DNA of 64,000 nucleotides from Glossina fuscipes (GCF_014805625.2 NW_023998414.1:33364495-33428494); one strand, 5' to 3'; counted from the first letter of the stretch, positions 13,943 to 25,929 are shown. Made by a program: numbers and translations. Notes: generated by a model not told the origin, from the sequence alone.

Positions 13943-14993
13943 ACGAATGTTGATAAACTTCGTTACGCGTATGTGTGTATGTATGTTTGTGTGCGTGTGC
14001 GTAAGGTTCGAATGAAGCGTACAACAAGCGCACCTTTTCAAATTGAAATCCAAACTGTTATACTTGCATTTGCCAGAAAGAAATGAATGCATTGCTCTTC
14101 GCATTAACGTACGTTTATAATATGCCCAGCAATCCCATTCCTTTTGCTAAGAAAAGAAACAAAACAGAAATATAAACTGTTATATTTACTTTTGCTAGAG
14201 AGGAACAACCACACGATTCGATGAGGGAATATTTATTTTCCAAAAAGGCGGAGCTTACTTATGTATTGGCATTGGATATGAGAAAATACATTGTTTTCGA
14301 ATTCGTAACAGATGAGAAGGTGATAAACGAGAGAAATGACTTCGATTCGGTAAGATGAAAGGAAAGAAAGAATTTTTGTATTCTATAGTGAAATTAACTT
14401 TGATCAGCCTAAGGTTTTTTTGTGATAGGTTTTTGATAAATTGTGTTCTTTTTTTTCTTGTTCTCAAAAGCGCCCTCTTTATGTCGTGTTTTAAAATTAC
14501 CCAATTTCATCCGAATAAAGTTATATGCGTTTATTATTCAAAGTGCTGCCAAATTACAGAAATGTTTGTGCTATAATGTATTTACAGAAATGCAAGAAAT
14601 ACTTTTTACTATAAAAACGCTTTTTTTTTGGTTCTATCTCGTACAAATAATCAAGCAATATAAAATTTCATATAATCAATATAATGTTAGCGGAGCTGAC
14701 CAGTTCGTCAGTTTGCTACGTCGTTCGCATTTCTTTTGAAACAGCTGATGGTTAAAAATTATTGCGAACTGCAAAAATGCTGCTTCTACTTCTACCGGAA
14801 AATGTTACAAAAAGGCCACGAAGAAAAAATAAACTTTGGGTGTAGTCATTAAAAAAAGGAAAAAACAGAATTGTTTAAAAGGATATAAAGCAATTAATGA
14901 AAAAATTTGTATAAAGCAAAGTCAGCGAACAAGTTTGTAATATTATTAATACTAAAAAAAAAAAAAGAGAAGGAGGAGTATAAGAATTAAAAA

Positions 14994-16930
14994 ATGTCGA
15001 AGAATAAACTGAACTTAACATTGCCACCGGTAGATACCTCTGCAGCATCATCCCAAGTGGTACCTACACCACCTTTTAAAACACCTTCAGGCACAGAGTA
15101 AATATTGGCTTTAAGGCTTTTACTATATCACTTTCCATCACTAATTATTGCTGTACATTATTTACACTAATACTATAGCTAACTATTTATTATTATATCT
15201 TTTATATTTATAAACACTGGAACAACAAACAAACACTTCTGCCCGCACTTAAGAATACAATCAAGGCGAAATAATTTAAAAAATAAGAAAAATTTTTTTA
15301 ATAAAATGATTCATAATAGTTGGTGCAGATTATAACAAATCAGGTCACATTATAATTGTAGGCGCATGTTTCTATGTATCTGACAGATATTTGTGTATCG
15401 TTTAACATTTTTAATCCGTCCGTTTAAAGCTCCTTTCAGTTGATGTATAAATAATCGAAGAAATACGTTTACTAATCTGCAAAGGCATTAAGTTCGTTAA
15501 GTCATCCATCAACCCGCGTTCGTTCTTTTATTAAAGTGCAATCAGTTGAATCTTCTTCCTGAAAATTGACTCGTTTCCTGCTTTCGTTCGCCTTTTGCTA
15601 TCTTCTTCATTCCCTTAATATTTTTGCTTGCTTTTTGTTTTGTTGCACAAAAATTCATTAAAAAGTTAACTTAAAGAAAACATAGTTTGCTGGGTAAGCC
15701 GAAGACGAGCATCGAAGCCCTTACCGAAACCCTGGAGGAATTGGAAATGGATGACACGGCTCGTAAACGTATTAAAGTATTCCTCAGTCAAAAGGAGAAA
15801 ATTGGTGAGCTATCAGACGACGATCTTGAGAAATTGGGTGAACTGGGCTCCGGTAATGGTGGCGTTGTTATGAAGGTGCGTCACATACCCACACAATTGA
15901 TTATGGCAAGAAAGTTGATACACTTGGAAGTGAAACCTGCGATTAAAAAACAAATCATACGTGAACTAAAAGTATTGCACGAATGCAATTTTCCACACAT
16001 AGTAGGATTTTATGGAGCATTTTATAGTGATGGTGAAATCAGTATTTGTATGGAATATATGGATGGCGGCTCATTGGATTTGATTTTGAAACGAGCGGGC
16101 AGAATTCCAGAATCAATTTTAGGTAAAATAACGTTAGCTGTGCTTAAAGGCCTAAGCTATTTAAGGGATAAACATGCAATTATGCATCGAGACGTCAAGC
16201 CCAGCAATATTCTGGTTAATAGTAGTGGCGAAATAAAAATTTGTGATTTCGGTGTATCTGGACAACTCATAGATTCAATGGCGAATTCTTTTGTCGGTAC
16301 AAGAAGTTATATGTCGGTATGTTTCCATGACCATTGAAAAAACTGATTATTATGTGTTATAATTCATTATTTCCTTAACGTTTTAATAGCCTGAGCGTTT
16401 GCAAGGTACACACTACTCTGTGCAATCAGACATTTGGTCTTTGGGTTTGTCACTCGTGGAAATGGCTATCGGAATGTACCCTATACCGCCGCCAGATGCC
16501 AAAACAATTGAAGCCATATTTGATGAAAGAAATGAGGACGGCACACAAACTGTGCTTGAACCTAAAGTAATGGCCATTTTTGAACTACTCGACTATATTG
16601 TGAATGAACCTCCACCTAAACTAGAGCATAAGGTATTTACCGATAAGTTTAAGGATTTCGTAGATATATGTCTGAAGAAAAATCCCGAAGAACGAGCCGA
16701 CTTAAAAACACTATTGGTGAGTATTCCTCAATATAGTTTTAAAAGAGAGGGAATGTTTAAAATTTCATATATGTATTCCTTTTTTTCTTTCCTTTTTTTT
16801 TTACGTTTTTTAGAATCACCCTTGGATATGTAAGGCTGAAGAGGAAGAAGTTGACATTGCTGGCTGGGTATGTAAAACAATGGACTTGCCCCCATCAACA
16901 CCAAAACGGAACACATCGCCCAATCAATAA
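14994..16930 (+). CDS. Dsor1: MAP kinase kinase (MEK), Dsor1 orthologue
   Basis: Dual-specificity kinase that phosphorylates ERK in the cytoplasmic Ras-Raf-MEK-ERK cascade. Four coding exons: 14994-15097, 15686-16316, 16390-16716 and 16814-16930, all GT-AG with phases that join cleanly, giving 392 aa (Drosophila about 396). The start is the ATG of MSKNKLNL, matching the fly N-terminus from memory. The kinase domain shows the glycine loop GSGNGG near residue 89, the ATP lysine in MARK near 111, HRDVKPSN near 202, DFGVSG near 222 and the activation-loop serines of SMANS near 232 and 236, the two Raf target sites. A proline-rich insert and the conserved C-terminal tail with [13 protein letters not shown] follow. 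All key residues are intact. It is followed on the same strand by the Kelch gene. AATAAA overlaps the stop codon and recurs at 16996. Confidence 0.97.
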
Positions 16931-16995
16931 AATATTTAGCATTCGTAATTTAATGTATAATCAATCTCACTTGAAAAGATACATGCTGAAATCTT

Positions 16996-17001
16996 AATAA
17001 A
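16996..17001 (+). terminator. Dsor1: Likely Dsor1 polyadenylation signal
   Basis: A canonical AATAAA lies 66 bases after the stop. Another AATAAA at 16926-16931 overlaps the stop codon itself and is less likely to be the main signal. Confidence 0.5.
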
Positions 17002-17009
17002 TTATGTGT

Positions 17010-18636
17010 ACTACTACTACTACTACTAGGTGGAATGATAAATGCAATTTTATAACTACTTATCAATGAATGCATATATGTGGTATGTGTGCGTGTGTAT
17101 GCATGTGTGTATATATGTTGGCGTAATGAAGTGAATTGAAATTCTTAATAATTCGCAAGCATTTGTGCCTGCACTTCAAAGGATCAAAATGGTATTTTTA
17201 TATGATATTTTTAAAAACGTTCACTTCATAACTCTTTTTTTCTGTTTTTAGTTCAACAACTTTTGATTATCAAATTGAACATTTTCATCGAAGTAAGAAA
17301 AAATTATGCATCTTGCTCAAGGAAATAAGTCGACATGTATGTGTATTATAACAACATTGACTAGGTGTAATCTTCTGAAAAAATTTCCGGCAATAAATTC
17401 ATTCGCACTATTTTTTCGTGAATTGCCCGATCAGGAGCAATCAATCAATACATAAAAGAATTATGCGAACTGCCAGCATAAAGGCTCCGAATAAAGGAAG
17501 ATCTTTGCGATTTCATTTCTAAAGAATAAATTCGGCGCAGCAATTATCTTAAAGAAAGGAAACTATCGAAGGTTATTTATATATGTCCGCATTGATTAAA
17601 CTTGTTAAATTTTTTTGTATTAAAAATCGAGTTACTGATAATAGCAACCAGAACGTTTTGTTTCCTTTATTCGGGCTAAGAATTAATTTGAACAAGACTT
17701 AAGCTGATCAAAACGATCCTTCGACAATGTAAACAAAATTTCAACCAATTAAAACTGACTCTCGATAAATGTTTTTTAAAATTTAAAAGAAAAATTTAGT
17801 TTAGCTTTTCGTTTCAGTGGCAACGCCGTAACGACTAGCAGTGGATTGTTGGCCATTCTTGTTTACGTTAGTGAGTTAAATATCGTAAAACAGTTTGTTT
17901 ACAAAGAAGTCGAAAATTGCACAATATATCAGAATTTTGGAAAAAGTGATTGCAGAGAAAAAAGTATTAAGTTATAAATGAATCTCATAACAAAGCAATT
18001 ATATTTTGAGAATAGCAAGAGGTTCTGCAGCCAAGAAGAATCGATCTATTAACAAAGCAAAGGCAGTCCATTAATTCCTTGGTTGTTTTCATTCAAGTGC
18101 AAGTGTGCGTTGTAAACTTTAGTTTCTCCCTCCCCTCCCCTCCCCACCAATTACCTATTAGCTCTACAAGACCAGCGCAACACTCACTATTTATTGTTCA
18201 TCGTTTCTGCTACTGGTTGTTTCCTTTGTGTTAGCTGTCGTGTTGTTGCGGTGCTGCTGCCCTCTTTATTGCAACAGAAGTAGATGAAAGCCAGGTGCAG
18301 CTGCAGAGTTTACTACGAAGAGTACTGGTTGTACTTGGTTCAGTTCTTTTAGTGGTGCTTACAGCAACGGACGAAAAAGTAGCAGTTAAGCAAATTCAAG
18401 TTTTAGAAAATTAATTTATAAGTTGCACTGTTATTGCAAACAGTGAGAATTTTCGCCCAATAAAATACAAATCATCAGTAAAGGTGTAATTATTTAATAT
18501 CCGGTCATCCGTTTATACGGCACGTTCCCCAAGCGATACAGAATACAGAATATTTGCATTTTAAAGAAGTAATTGCATTGCGTTCGCATTAAGGGTGCTG
18601 GTGCACCTAAACATTAATAACAAATATTATCACAGT
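17010..18636. other. Intergenic DNA and 5' leader of the Kelch gene
   Basis: It holds a short CTA repeat near 17012-17030, CA/TG-rich sequence near 17090-17120, and no coding frame. The less AT-rich sequence from about 17.8 kb onward probably contains the promoter and untranslated leader of the next gene. I could not place a transcription start with confidence. Confidence 0.5.
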
Positions 18637-21600
18637 ATGGCTGCAAACAAAGAGAGTCCAAGTCGCGATTCAACAACGTCATCGTCAGCACGTATTTCGC
18701 TGTTAGCAGAAGAATCTCTCACACGCGATTACAGTTTAGGCAGCCTGGCCTCAGCTGTCAGTCAGGATGAATTTTTCCGTTGTCGCGATCATGCGGAGAG
18801 TGTACTCAAACGCATGCAATTATATTTGGAAAATCAACAGCTGTGTGATGTGGTCCTTATAGCGGGCATAGATGGCCGAAGGTAAGTCATTTTTTAAACT
18901 GCCTATTATCTTTCATCCGAGAGGTCATGGCCATATTCCATCATAGTCCATCGCATCCATATCATTGTCTTGCAAATGATTATAACAAAGAAAACATATC
19001 AATTCATTTTCTTCCCACATAATTGTTATTATTACTCTACTCCGACAATATCTCTTTGTGTGCATGTTATATCCTCCTTCCTTCGCCCGTTTGTCACATC
19101 GCACGGTGATACATGTTATAGTTAATATGCCATGGCATGTATCATTTTCTTTGTTTGTAAATTGCTGCTGGTTATGTGAGAAACAAATGCGGGAAATTGA
19201 GTTGAATGTCTGTTTTTTGTGTGCGCGTTGTCTTTTTGTTTTTTTTTTTTTTTTTTTTGCCATTCTTGTCATATTGTTTTCCTTCTTTTTTTTTTTTTTA
19301 CTACTAATGATTTTTACATTCATTTACACATAAATTTACAAATGCAAAGATCCGTTCGTCGTGTTAGGAATGATCAATTAGTTTACAACAGTCGTCGTTC
19401 ATTCACTTTTCCTATTGTTCGGCATCGTATGGCGATTGTTTATTGATATTAATCAACATTTATACTCGCTATTTGCGAGTATTGTTTTTTGGTCTACGTC
19501 ATCCGTTAGATTTCAACTTCAAAAAGAAACGAGGGATACCAATTACACTTGAAATTATAAGCGGTAAAAAAGCACTTTATTGTTTTTTTTTTTTTTAAAA
19601 AAAGAAAGAAAAAAAAGGAAAGAACTTTAACCTTTCCTTGCGTCTGTCTTGAGTATACAATTAATTAGATTCGAAGCATTTTCAATTTCGTATTCATTTT
19701 TCTACTTTTTATTGTAGAGTGCCTGCCCATCGTCTAGTTTTATCTGCATCAAGCGCGTACTTCTCAGCAATGTTTACGGGTTCGTTGCGTGAGACCAAGG
19801 AGGAAGAAGTGACTTTGGGAGAAGTGCACGGTGATGCTTTACAGATTTTAGTACAATACTGTTATACCGGTTTTATTGAATTACGTGAAGATACTGTGGA
19901 AACATTATTAGCGACAGCGTGCCTGTTGCAGTTGAATGCTGTCGTCACAGCGTGTTGTAACTTTTTGGCAAGACAATTACATCCTTCGAATTGTTTAGGC
20001 TTCGCTTTCTTTGCGGAACAGCAAAGCTGTCATACCTTGTTGCGATTGGCCAAGGCTTATACATGTCAGCATTTTATGCAGGTCAGTAATATTTCTTTAT
20101 TCTTTTTATCCTATGTATATATTAAACAAAAGGCGTGAATGTTTATCTTTGCGAGCAGGTATGCAAGAATCAAGAGTTCTTTCAGTTAAATGCAGAGCAA
20201 TTGAGCAAGTTGCTGGCTAGTGATGATCTCAATGTACCATCAGAACAGGATGTCTTCCATTGTTTAATGTCATGGATACAAAATGATCCAAGCAATCGTG
20301 ACAAACACATTCCCGAACTATTGGCTCTAGTCAGGTTGCCACTCTTGCAGCCCTCATTCATTATGGATCATGTGGAGAGCGTGTGCGCCTCCAATGAGTG
20401 CCAGCAATTGGTTATGGAGGCTTTAAAATGGCACTTGCTGCCAGAAAGGCGTTGCTTAATTGCCTCTGAACGTACTAAGCCTCGTAAATCTACTGTTGGG
20501 CGCTTGCTGGCTGTGGGAGGAATGGATGCTCATAAGGTTACAGAACTAATGAACTACTGAAGCGATTCGATTCGATTTAACATAGTTTGATCCTTAACTT
20601 TGTTTCATAGGGGGCCATTAGTATTGAAAGTTATTGTCCGCGTTTAGATAAATGGACCGTTTGGAACAATATGTCAGCCAGACGTTTGCAATTTGGTGTA
20701 GCTGTAATGGATGATAAACTAATTATAGTGGGCGGGCGCGATGGTTTAAAGACCCTTAATACTGTGGAGAGTTTAGACTTGAACACCATGGGCTGGACGC
20801 TTCTAAATCCTATGGGCACACATCGTCACGGTTTAGGCGTGGCTGTGCTCGAAGGACCTTTATATGCTGTTGGTGGTCATGATGGATGGAGCTATCTCAA
20901 TACGGTGGAAAGGTAAGGAGTATATATGTAGATGTAGATAAAATCTTTGACATATAATGCTTCAGATGGGATCCAACGGCTCGCACTTGGAGCTATGTTG
21001 CGCCCATGTCTTCTATGAGATCGACGGCTGGCGTAGCTGTTCTGGGAGGACGTCTTTACGTAGTGGGTGGACGTGACGGTTCTGTTTGCCATCGTTCCAT
21101 AGAATGTTACGACCCTCACACAAACAAATGGACTACGCGAACCGCGATGAACAAAAGACGTGGCGGCGTGGGTGTACGTACAAAAAATAAATAACTTTAG
21201 ATGTTTTTAAGCAAGGGAACGAACTTCTCGAAACTTATGGTTCTTTTAGGTAGCTGTGGCTCATGGATTCCTTTATGCTTTGGGTGGTCATGATTGCCCC
21301 GCTAGCAATCCTTCAGTGTGCCGTACCGATACAGTTGAACGTTACGATCCCGGCACTGATACGTGGACCTTGGTTAGTTCATTTGTTTAATTAAATTAAA
21401 GTGAGAAACAGAAAGTTGAAACATTCTCTTTATAGATTTGTTCATTGAGCATTGGTCGTGATGCAATTGGTTGTGCTTTACTAGGTAATCGTTTAATGGC
21501 TGTGGGGGGATATGATGGCAATCATTATTTAAAGACTGTGGAAGAATATGATCCAGAGGCGAATGAGTGGAATCAGGTCTCGCCGTTAACTTGTAGTCGC

Positions 21601-21672
21601 GCCGGAGCTTGTATTGTCGCTATACCCAATATTATTCCGCCAACATCATTGCTGCCCAGTTCAACAGTTTAG
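18637..21672 (+). CDS. BTB-BACK-Kelch protein, KLHL1/4/5 type
   Basis: Probable substrate adaptor of a Cullin-3 ubiquitin ligase (family knowledge). Seven coding exons: 18637-18881, 19718-20081, 20159-20536, 20611-20912, 20966-21173, 21250-21372 and 21436-21672, giving 618 aa. The BTB domain starts near residue 60 ([10 protein letters not shown]), the BACK domain spans about 180-285, and TKPRKSTVG leads into six Kelch blades, each with a paired glycine (AVGG, VVGG, ALGG) and a terminal W. Text matches KLHL5 from memory at [13 protein letters not shown] and [15 protein letters not shown], better than diablo/KLHL20. I believe the Drosophila counterpart is CG17754. The third intron uses a weak GTTACA donor; reading through it would truncate the protein before the Kelch domain. 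An in-frame GTG upstream at 18595 is not needed. Confidence 0.95.
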
Positions 21673-22320
21673 TTATTCTTAGTATTTTTATTATTTTTAT
21701 CAATTAACATTCTGGTGTTTTGTTTGCATAATTGTGCATCCTGCATATAACCTGAGATATTTGCATTTGTCACTATTGCTGCTTATTGCTATAACATGTG
21801 TTTGCCCCATGTGCATCTGTGCGCTTTATCAAATTCAACCTACACAGTTTATAAGTTGACGTGTGGACAGCACGACTTTTTTTAAGCGCTATCGTTCCTT
21901 CTGCCTGAAAGACATTTTAAACATTCCAATGCTCTGCCTTCTAATAACGATCATTTGTATATTTCCTATTTTCTGTTTTCGTTTATCATTACTGTGTGTT
22001 CCTCTTGTTCTTCTTTTTCCGGTACTTCTGTTACATTTTGTAGAAGAAATGGAAACCGGTTAGGTTAAATCCGATTTGCTATCGCCGTACAGTGGATTTT
22101 GTCGATTACTACAATCTTTAGAATTAAGCGATTTTATACTATATAAATATTTAATGAATGAAGCATTCTTTACACGCGATATGTATTATTTTATACAAAG
22201 CAACAATTTTATCATAGTTTAAAGCGAAAATATTTTTTTAAATATAATGATTTATTTTACTATAGTCTCCGCACACGAAGAACGTACAAGAAAATAAAAA
22301 TGAATAAACTTTAAAGTGCC
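21673..22320 (+). other. 3' untranslated region of the Kelch gene
   Basis: No coding potential. AATAAA at 22303-22308 is the best 3'-end signal, about 630 bases after the stop and 270 bases before the next start codon. Compact spacing suggests the two genes are separate but close. Confidence 0.5.
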
Positions 22321-22579
22321 TGTTTCCTTACTGCACAGAAAATCTTCTTATTTATGAATGGATAATGTAACGAAATTTTTAATTTTTCAAATATGGAAAG
22401 TTGCTCAATTCCTTTCAACATCGTACTAATAAAAAAAAAACGAAAAAATCTGGCAGCATTAGTATTTAACAGCTGATTTGCACTATCATTTCATAACGCT
22501 TGATTACTTATCGCAATTTGTATAATGATTAAAGTATTGTGTTAGAAAATATAGACCGAATTTAATAATACGAATAAGG

Positions 22580-23287
22580 ATGGCATTGTCCAGAGGACGT
22601 ACTGCTGAATTACCAAAAGATGCCGTAATTATTACCGAAGGACAGGCTTTAGCTTACCAATGGAAGATGATCTCCAACTGGGACAAACCCGGAGAAGTGT
22701 TTGTGCTACATGCCTGTTTTGTTTTCTAACTTAATTATTTGTGTTTCAGGTGGAGTTTACGTTATTCACCACCCGTCTTAGGGTCGTTGGCAGTCTTTAC
22801 AAGTGTTTTTATAAATAATCATTACCGTACAAAACTACGGTTGGGCACCTATGGTCAATTCTCTACTTACCTGCCCATTGTGATAATACCGGCTTTACTT
22901 TCTATCGGTTGCCATAAATTGTTCGTTCAAAATTCTCTTATTCTGCGTGGAATGTCTGAATGCCCCACTTGCATACAGTTGAGAGCAGCGGCATTTCAGG
23001 TTAGTTTCGGTGGTATTTATCCTGGCATTCTGGCCCCATTTGCTGCCTGCATGTTCGCTACACGTCATTTCACCTATCGATTGCCGGCCATCACAGAACA
23101 GCCTTTAGAAGTGCTGCAGTTGCTACGAAAATTCGCTAAACCCATTCTCCCGACGATGGGTATGATCTTAGCCGGTCAAGCTTTAATAACCATCTATTTA
23201 ACTTATAAGCAGCAAAAACAAATTTTGGAAATTTATATGAAGATGAAAAAAATTGAGCAAAATATAGAGACAGAGCTAGGTATTTAA
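22580..23287 (+). CDS. TMEM126-family mitochondrial membrane protein
   Basis: Small multi-pass protein of the mitochondrial inner membrane; in mammals TMEM126A and TMEM126B act in complex I biogenesis (family knowledge). Two exons, 22580-22698 and 22750-23287, joined by a 51-base intron with donor GTTTGT and acceptor TTTCAG, give 218 aa. The sequence shows about four hydrophobic segments, starting near LGSLAVFTSVF, LPIVIIPALLSIG, GIYPGILAPFAACMF and MGMILAGQALITIYL. It has the family CPTCIQLRAAAFQ motif in the middle and a basic, helical C-terminus. The start ATG is the first in frame and is preceded by A-rich sequence. A broken second copy lies 1.9 kb downstream. Confidence 0.88.
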
Positions 23288-23359
23288 AATATAAAATTCA
23301 CGTACACATTTTTTTCCAAAACTCACTAGATGCAGTTGTAGCAGCTCTTTTTTAAAATT

Positions 23360-23715
23360 GAAGAATGCGTTATCGGCTTTTTAAAAAGGTGGCATGTTAA
23401 AGCCAAAACCTGATGTCAAAAAGCAAAGTAACCGTTAGTCGTTTTCACTAACTTATTACGATTACTACGCGAAGCGAAGCATAGCTGTACAATTTTCGTT
23501 GCTAAAAATAAATTAGGAAAAGTTAGCGAATTTTATTGAAAACTTATTGCAAAATTTGTAGTATTCTTGCAAGTTTTTGAAGGAAATGGCTTCAGAACTA
23601 AAAATAATTTCCGGAAAAATCCATCAAGAATAATAGAATACTCACTGCACAGATTCGACTATAAATACTACTACTAACATTTTTTTTTTTTTTTTTGACA
23701 GCTTCGACAGAGAGA
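23360..23715 (+). repeat. Direct repeat A, degenerate copy of the Usp2 promoter/first-exon block
   Basis: About 355 bases align to 26207-26595. The strongest segment is gtcgttttcactaacttatt plus the following acgattactacgcgaagcgaag, which is identical in both. In the right-hand copy the block ends with a good GTAAGT donor, while here the same place reads gtagta, so the splice site is lost. I infer this is the non-functional twin of the Usp2 5' exon. Confidence 0.75.
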
Positions 23716-23954
23716 ATATTCTTTTTTTTTTTGAAAATAGGGTAAAATCGAATGCCACGCCTATAAAAATTGTATAAAACTATTCAGGAGACGTACAAGG
23801 GGAGATGAATGCATATTTTTGATACATTTATATAAAAAAGATTATATATTACATTTCAAGCAAAGCACTTGAATGTCATTTATCGTGCTAACAAATTTTT
23901 AAGCTATTTATCACATTTCTTGGCATATACACCATTTTTACTTTTGGCAACTAG

Positions 23955-24108
23955 GGCACACCCTTAATAACTGGAGTACCTAAGTCAGCGTTAGGTATAG
24001 CTCAGTTTTCCTTAAGATGACGTTCGTCAGCGTAAAGTTTTTGCAATTCGCGAATCATTAAAATTCTTTTTCACGTTCTTGACGTTCAATAATCATTTAG
24101 CTTTTACA
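23955..24108 (-). pseudogene. Broken coding-like fragment, antisense
   Basis: Read on the minus strand, about 145 bases translate, with one frame shift and one internal stop, to a polar, charged peptide containing IIERQEREKEF, then MIRELQKLYADERHLKEN, then IPNADLGTPVIKGVP and a stop. The composition is protein-like and unlike the AT-rich noise around it. I do not recognise the parent gene. It could be a relic of a processed copy, or chance. Confidence 0.35.
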
Positions 24109-24119
24109 TCTTCTATATC

Positions 24120-24161
24120 ATCGCAGTACAAGCTTATCGTTAAACAACTATGATACAAATT
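24120..24161 (+). pseudogene. 42-bp fragment of Usp2 coding exon
   Basis: Identical at 41 of 42 positions to 29094-29135 inside the first Usp2 coding exon; the only difference is agctta here against agctca there. It is too short to code for anything and sits outside any transcript model. With the flanking duplicated blocks it marks the right end of an old tandem duplication. Confidence 0.8.
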
Positions 24162-24477
24162 GAAAGTAAAGTGCAACAAAATACATTAAATTTAAAATAA
24201 TTGTGTTTTTGTGGATAACTTTTAATAAACGATCATAATTTCTTTTTCTTTTTTAGATATCGAGTAAGTATGCATGTCCCATCTAAATTTATAAAACAAT
24301 AATAGTTTGCTGAAGTTGTCATATGACGTTATAAAAAAACAAAAGGGAAAAAATAAATTATGGAGAATATGGCAACGTTGCCTGCCAACAGCTGATTCTT
24401 TTCGTTTGACAAAGTTATTTTTCGCAACCTCTCTCACCGCAGCACGTCAATCAAATTTTTCAATGTGAAATGTAAAC

Positions 24478-25112
24478 GATGGCATTGCTCGAGGACGAAT
24501 GCTGAGTTGTTAAAAAGTGTAATGGGTTTCGCGTAGTGACTGCCAGTGCGCTGGCTTTAGAATTTCGATGGGAAGCGGGCCCCAGCTGAAGGAGATGAGT
24601 TGCTAAATATTAATTTAGATGAGCTCTACGTCGTGCATGCCTTGCTTTAAGATTTATAGCAATCTTTATCAACGTAAAATACAATGTTGTATAAATCTAT
24701 ACAACGAATTCTCTTCCTACCCCTTGTAATAACACTGACTTTGCTGACTTGCGGTTGTCGTATTTGTTATTTTTTTTGAAAATGCAACGGACACTGCTTA
24801 GATGTCCCGCCTGCATACAAATGAGAGCAACGGCGCTCCAGGTTTGTATTGGTAGTGTTCATCATAACACCACTCGCTGCCTCATTGTTCGCTAATCGCT
24901 TTTTTTTCTGAAGATTGCTCTGCGTCCTGGAAGAGCATATCGAAGTATTACAATAGTTGCGCTTTCGTAGGTAATTCATTTTATCGATATTATGCTGATC
25001 TTAGTTGGCTAAAGGTTAATAATCGGTTATTTAATGCACAGGAACCAAAACAACTTTTAGAAATACATATGAAAATGGAAAACGTTGAGCAAGGTTTATG
25101 GGACAAACTTGG
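24478..25112 (+). pseudogene. Degenerate second copy of the TMEM126 gene
   Basis: Collinear with 22577-23287: the start (gatggcattg), the CAGGCTTTAG-like segment, the intron position, the conserved cysteine motif (TGCATACAAATGAGAGCAA against TGCATACAGTTGAGAGCAG) and the tail (acaacttttagaaatacat against aaattttggaaatttat) all recur in order. Indels, an early stop after codon 8, and loss of a clear splice acceptor make it non-functional. The intron position is kept, so it arose by DNA duplication, not by reverse transcription. Selection on the left copy appears intact. Confidence 0.8.
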
Positions 25113-25830
25113 ATTTTTAAAAAATGCGATACTTGTAGAAGATGTTGCAAACGATATCATAGGCAAAAAGAATATTTCTATTGGCAGTAGACTTTTGCAT
25201 GTATGGTGTAAAAGAAATAAACATTCGTCTAAGCAGTTCGCGCAAATTTGGATTGAAGCCGCCGGGAATCTAAAATTTTAATTCTGGCGATATTTGAGTT
25301 GCAGCAGCATACACAACCGTCGCAGAGAGATCTCGCATTTTGAAAAATAATGGTTAACATCTTTCGTTTCCAGATCGCTCTAAAAGCGGGGATTTGTTCC
25401 TTGTCTACGCCGAAGTAGATGCTACACGGCAAGCTTACGTTATTCATATTCTATACGAAAGTGCTTCAACATTTACAACTGACGATTGGGTTATTTTTCT
25501 GCCCACGAAGCTTGCTCAGAAAACCAAACTGAAAACACTTAAGATACAGATACTGGTAACAAAGAACGTAATATTAAAATTTCTTGACTACCCATTCATA
25601 TTATTTTCTTGGAAAATAAGAATGGCTGACACAGCAGCTAAACATGCAGCTTCTGCATTATTAGTTATGGACGGCACCATGAAAAATATGGATCTGAAAG
25701 GGTATATTGAAAAAATATTGATAAATCCTCTCCACATTTCGAGAACTCGTATTCGGTACGACTAACCTTATGGATGTCTTGAAAGAATCTACAGAATTTA
25801 ACATCAATAAAATAAACGAGTTTTTTTTTT
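25113..25830 (+). pseudogene. Unidentified coding-like sequence between TMEM126 relic and SINE
   Basis: Two open stretches, to 25281 and 25394-25765 (123 codons), have a protein-like composition, for example FLVYAEVDATRQAYVIHILY and MADTAAKHAASALLVMDGT. Overlapping AATAAA signals near 25806-25816 follow. No start codon with context and no clear splice joins connect the pieces. It has no counterpart after the intact TMEM126 copy, so it was inserted into or lost from one side. I do not recognise the family; it may be a decayed gene. Confidence 0.35.
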
Positions 25831-25929
25831 AACAGAGCCTGCAGTCTTAGCTGCTAGCGCTCATTTTGCTTTAATTAATAGGCATGTTTCGTTGTTATGA
25901 ATAAACTGTAATAACAGTAATGAAAAATA

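Larger units (their letters stand above)
1..14993. other. 15-kb stretch with no supportable gene
   Basis: No reading frame here is long, uninterrupted by low complexity, or recognisable as a protein family on either strand. Open frames above 60 codons mostly run through microsatellites (TG, GA, AT, TTG) or poly-A/T. Parts of 3.8-13 kb have a more balanced base composition than the rest of the window, for example around 5.0-5.7 kb and 10.3-11.0 kb. That could mark an intron of a long gene, a noncoding RNA or regulatory DNA, but I see no convincing splice-linked exons. The last few hundred bases before 14994 should hold the Dsor1 promoter and 5' leader. Confidence 0.6.

Noticed and set aside
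16722..16833. Read-through of Dsor1 exon 3 into the following intron
   Set aside because: A GTGAGT donor at 16717 and the acceptor at 16813 restore the conserved HPWI tail.
18595..18636. In-frame extension of the Kelch protein upstream of its ATG
   Set aside because: It starts at GTG, and the ATG at 18637 is a normal start.
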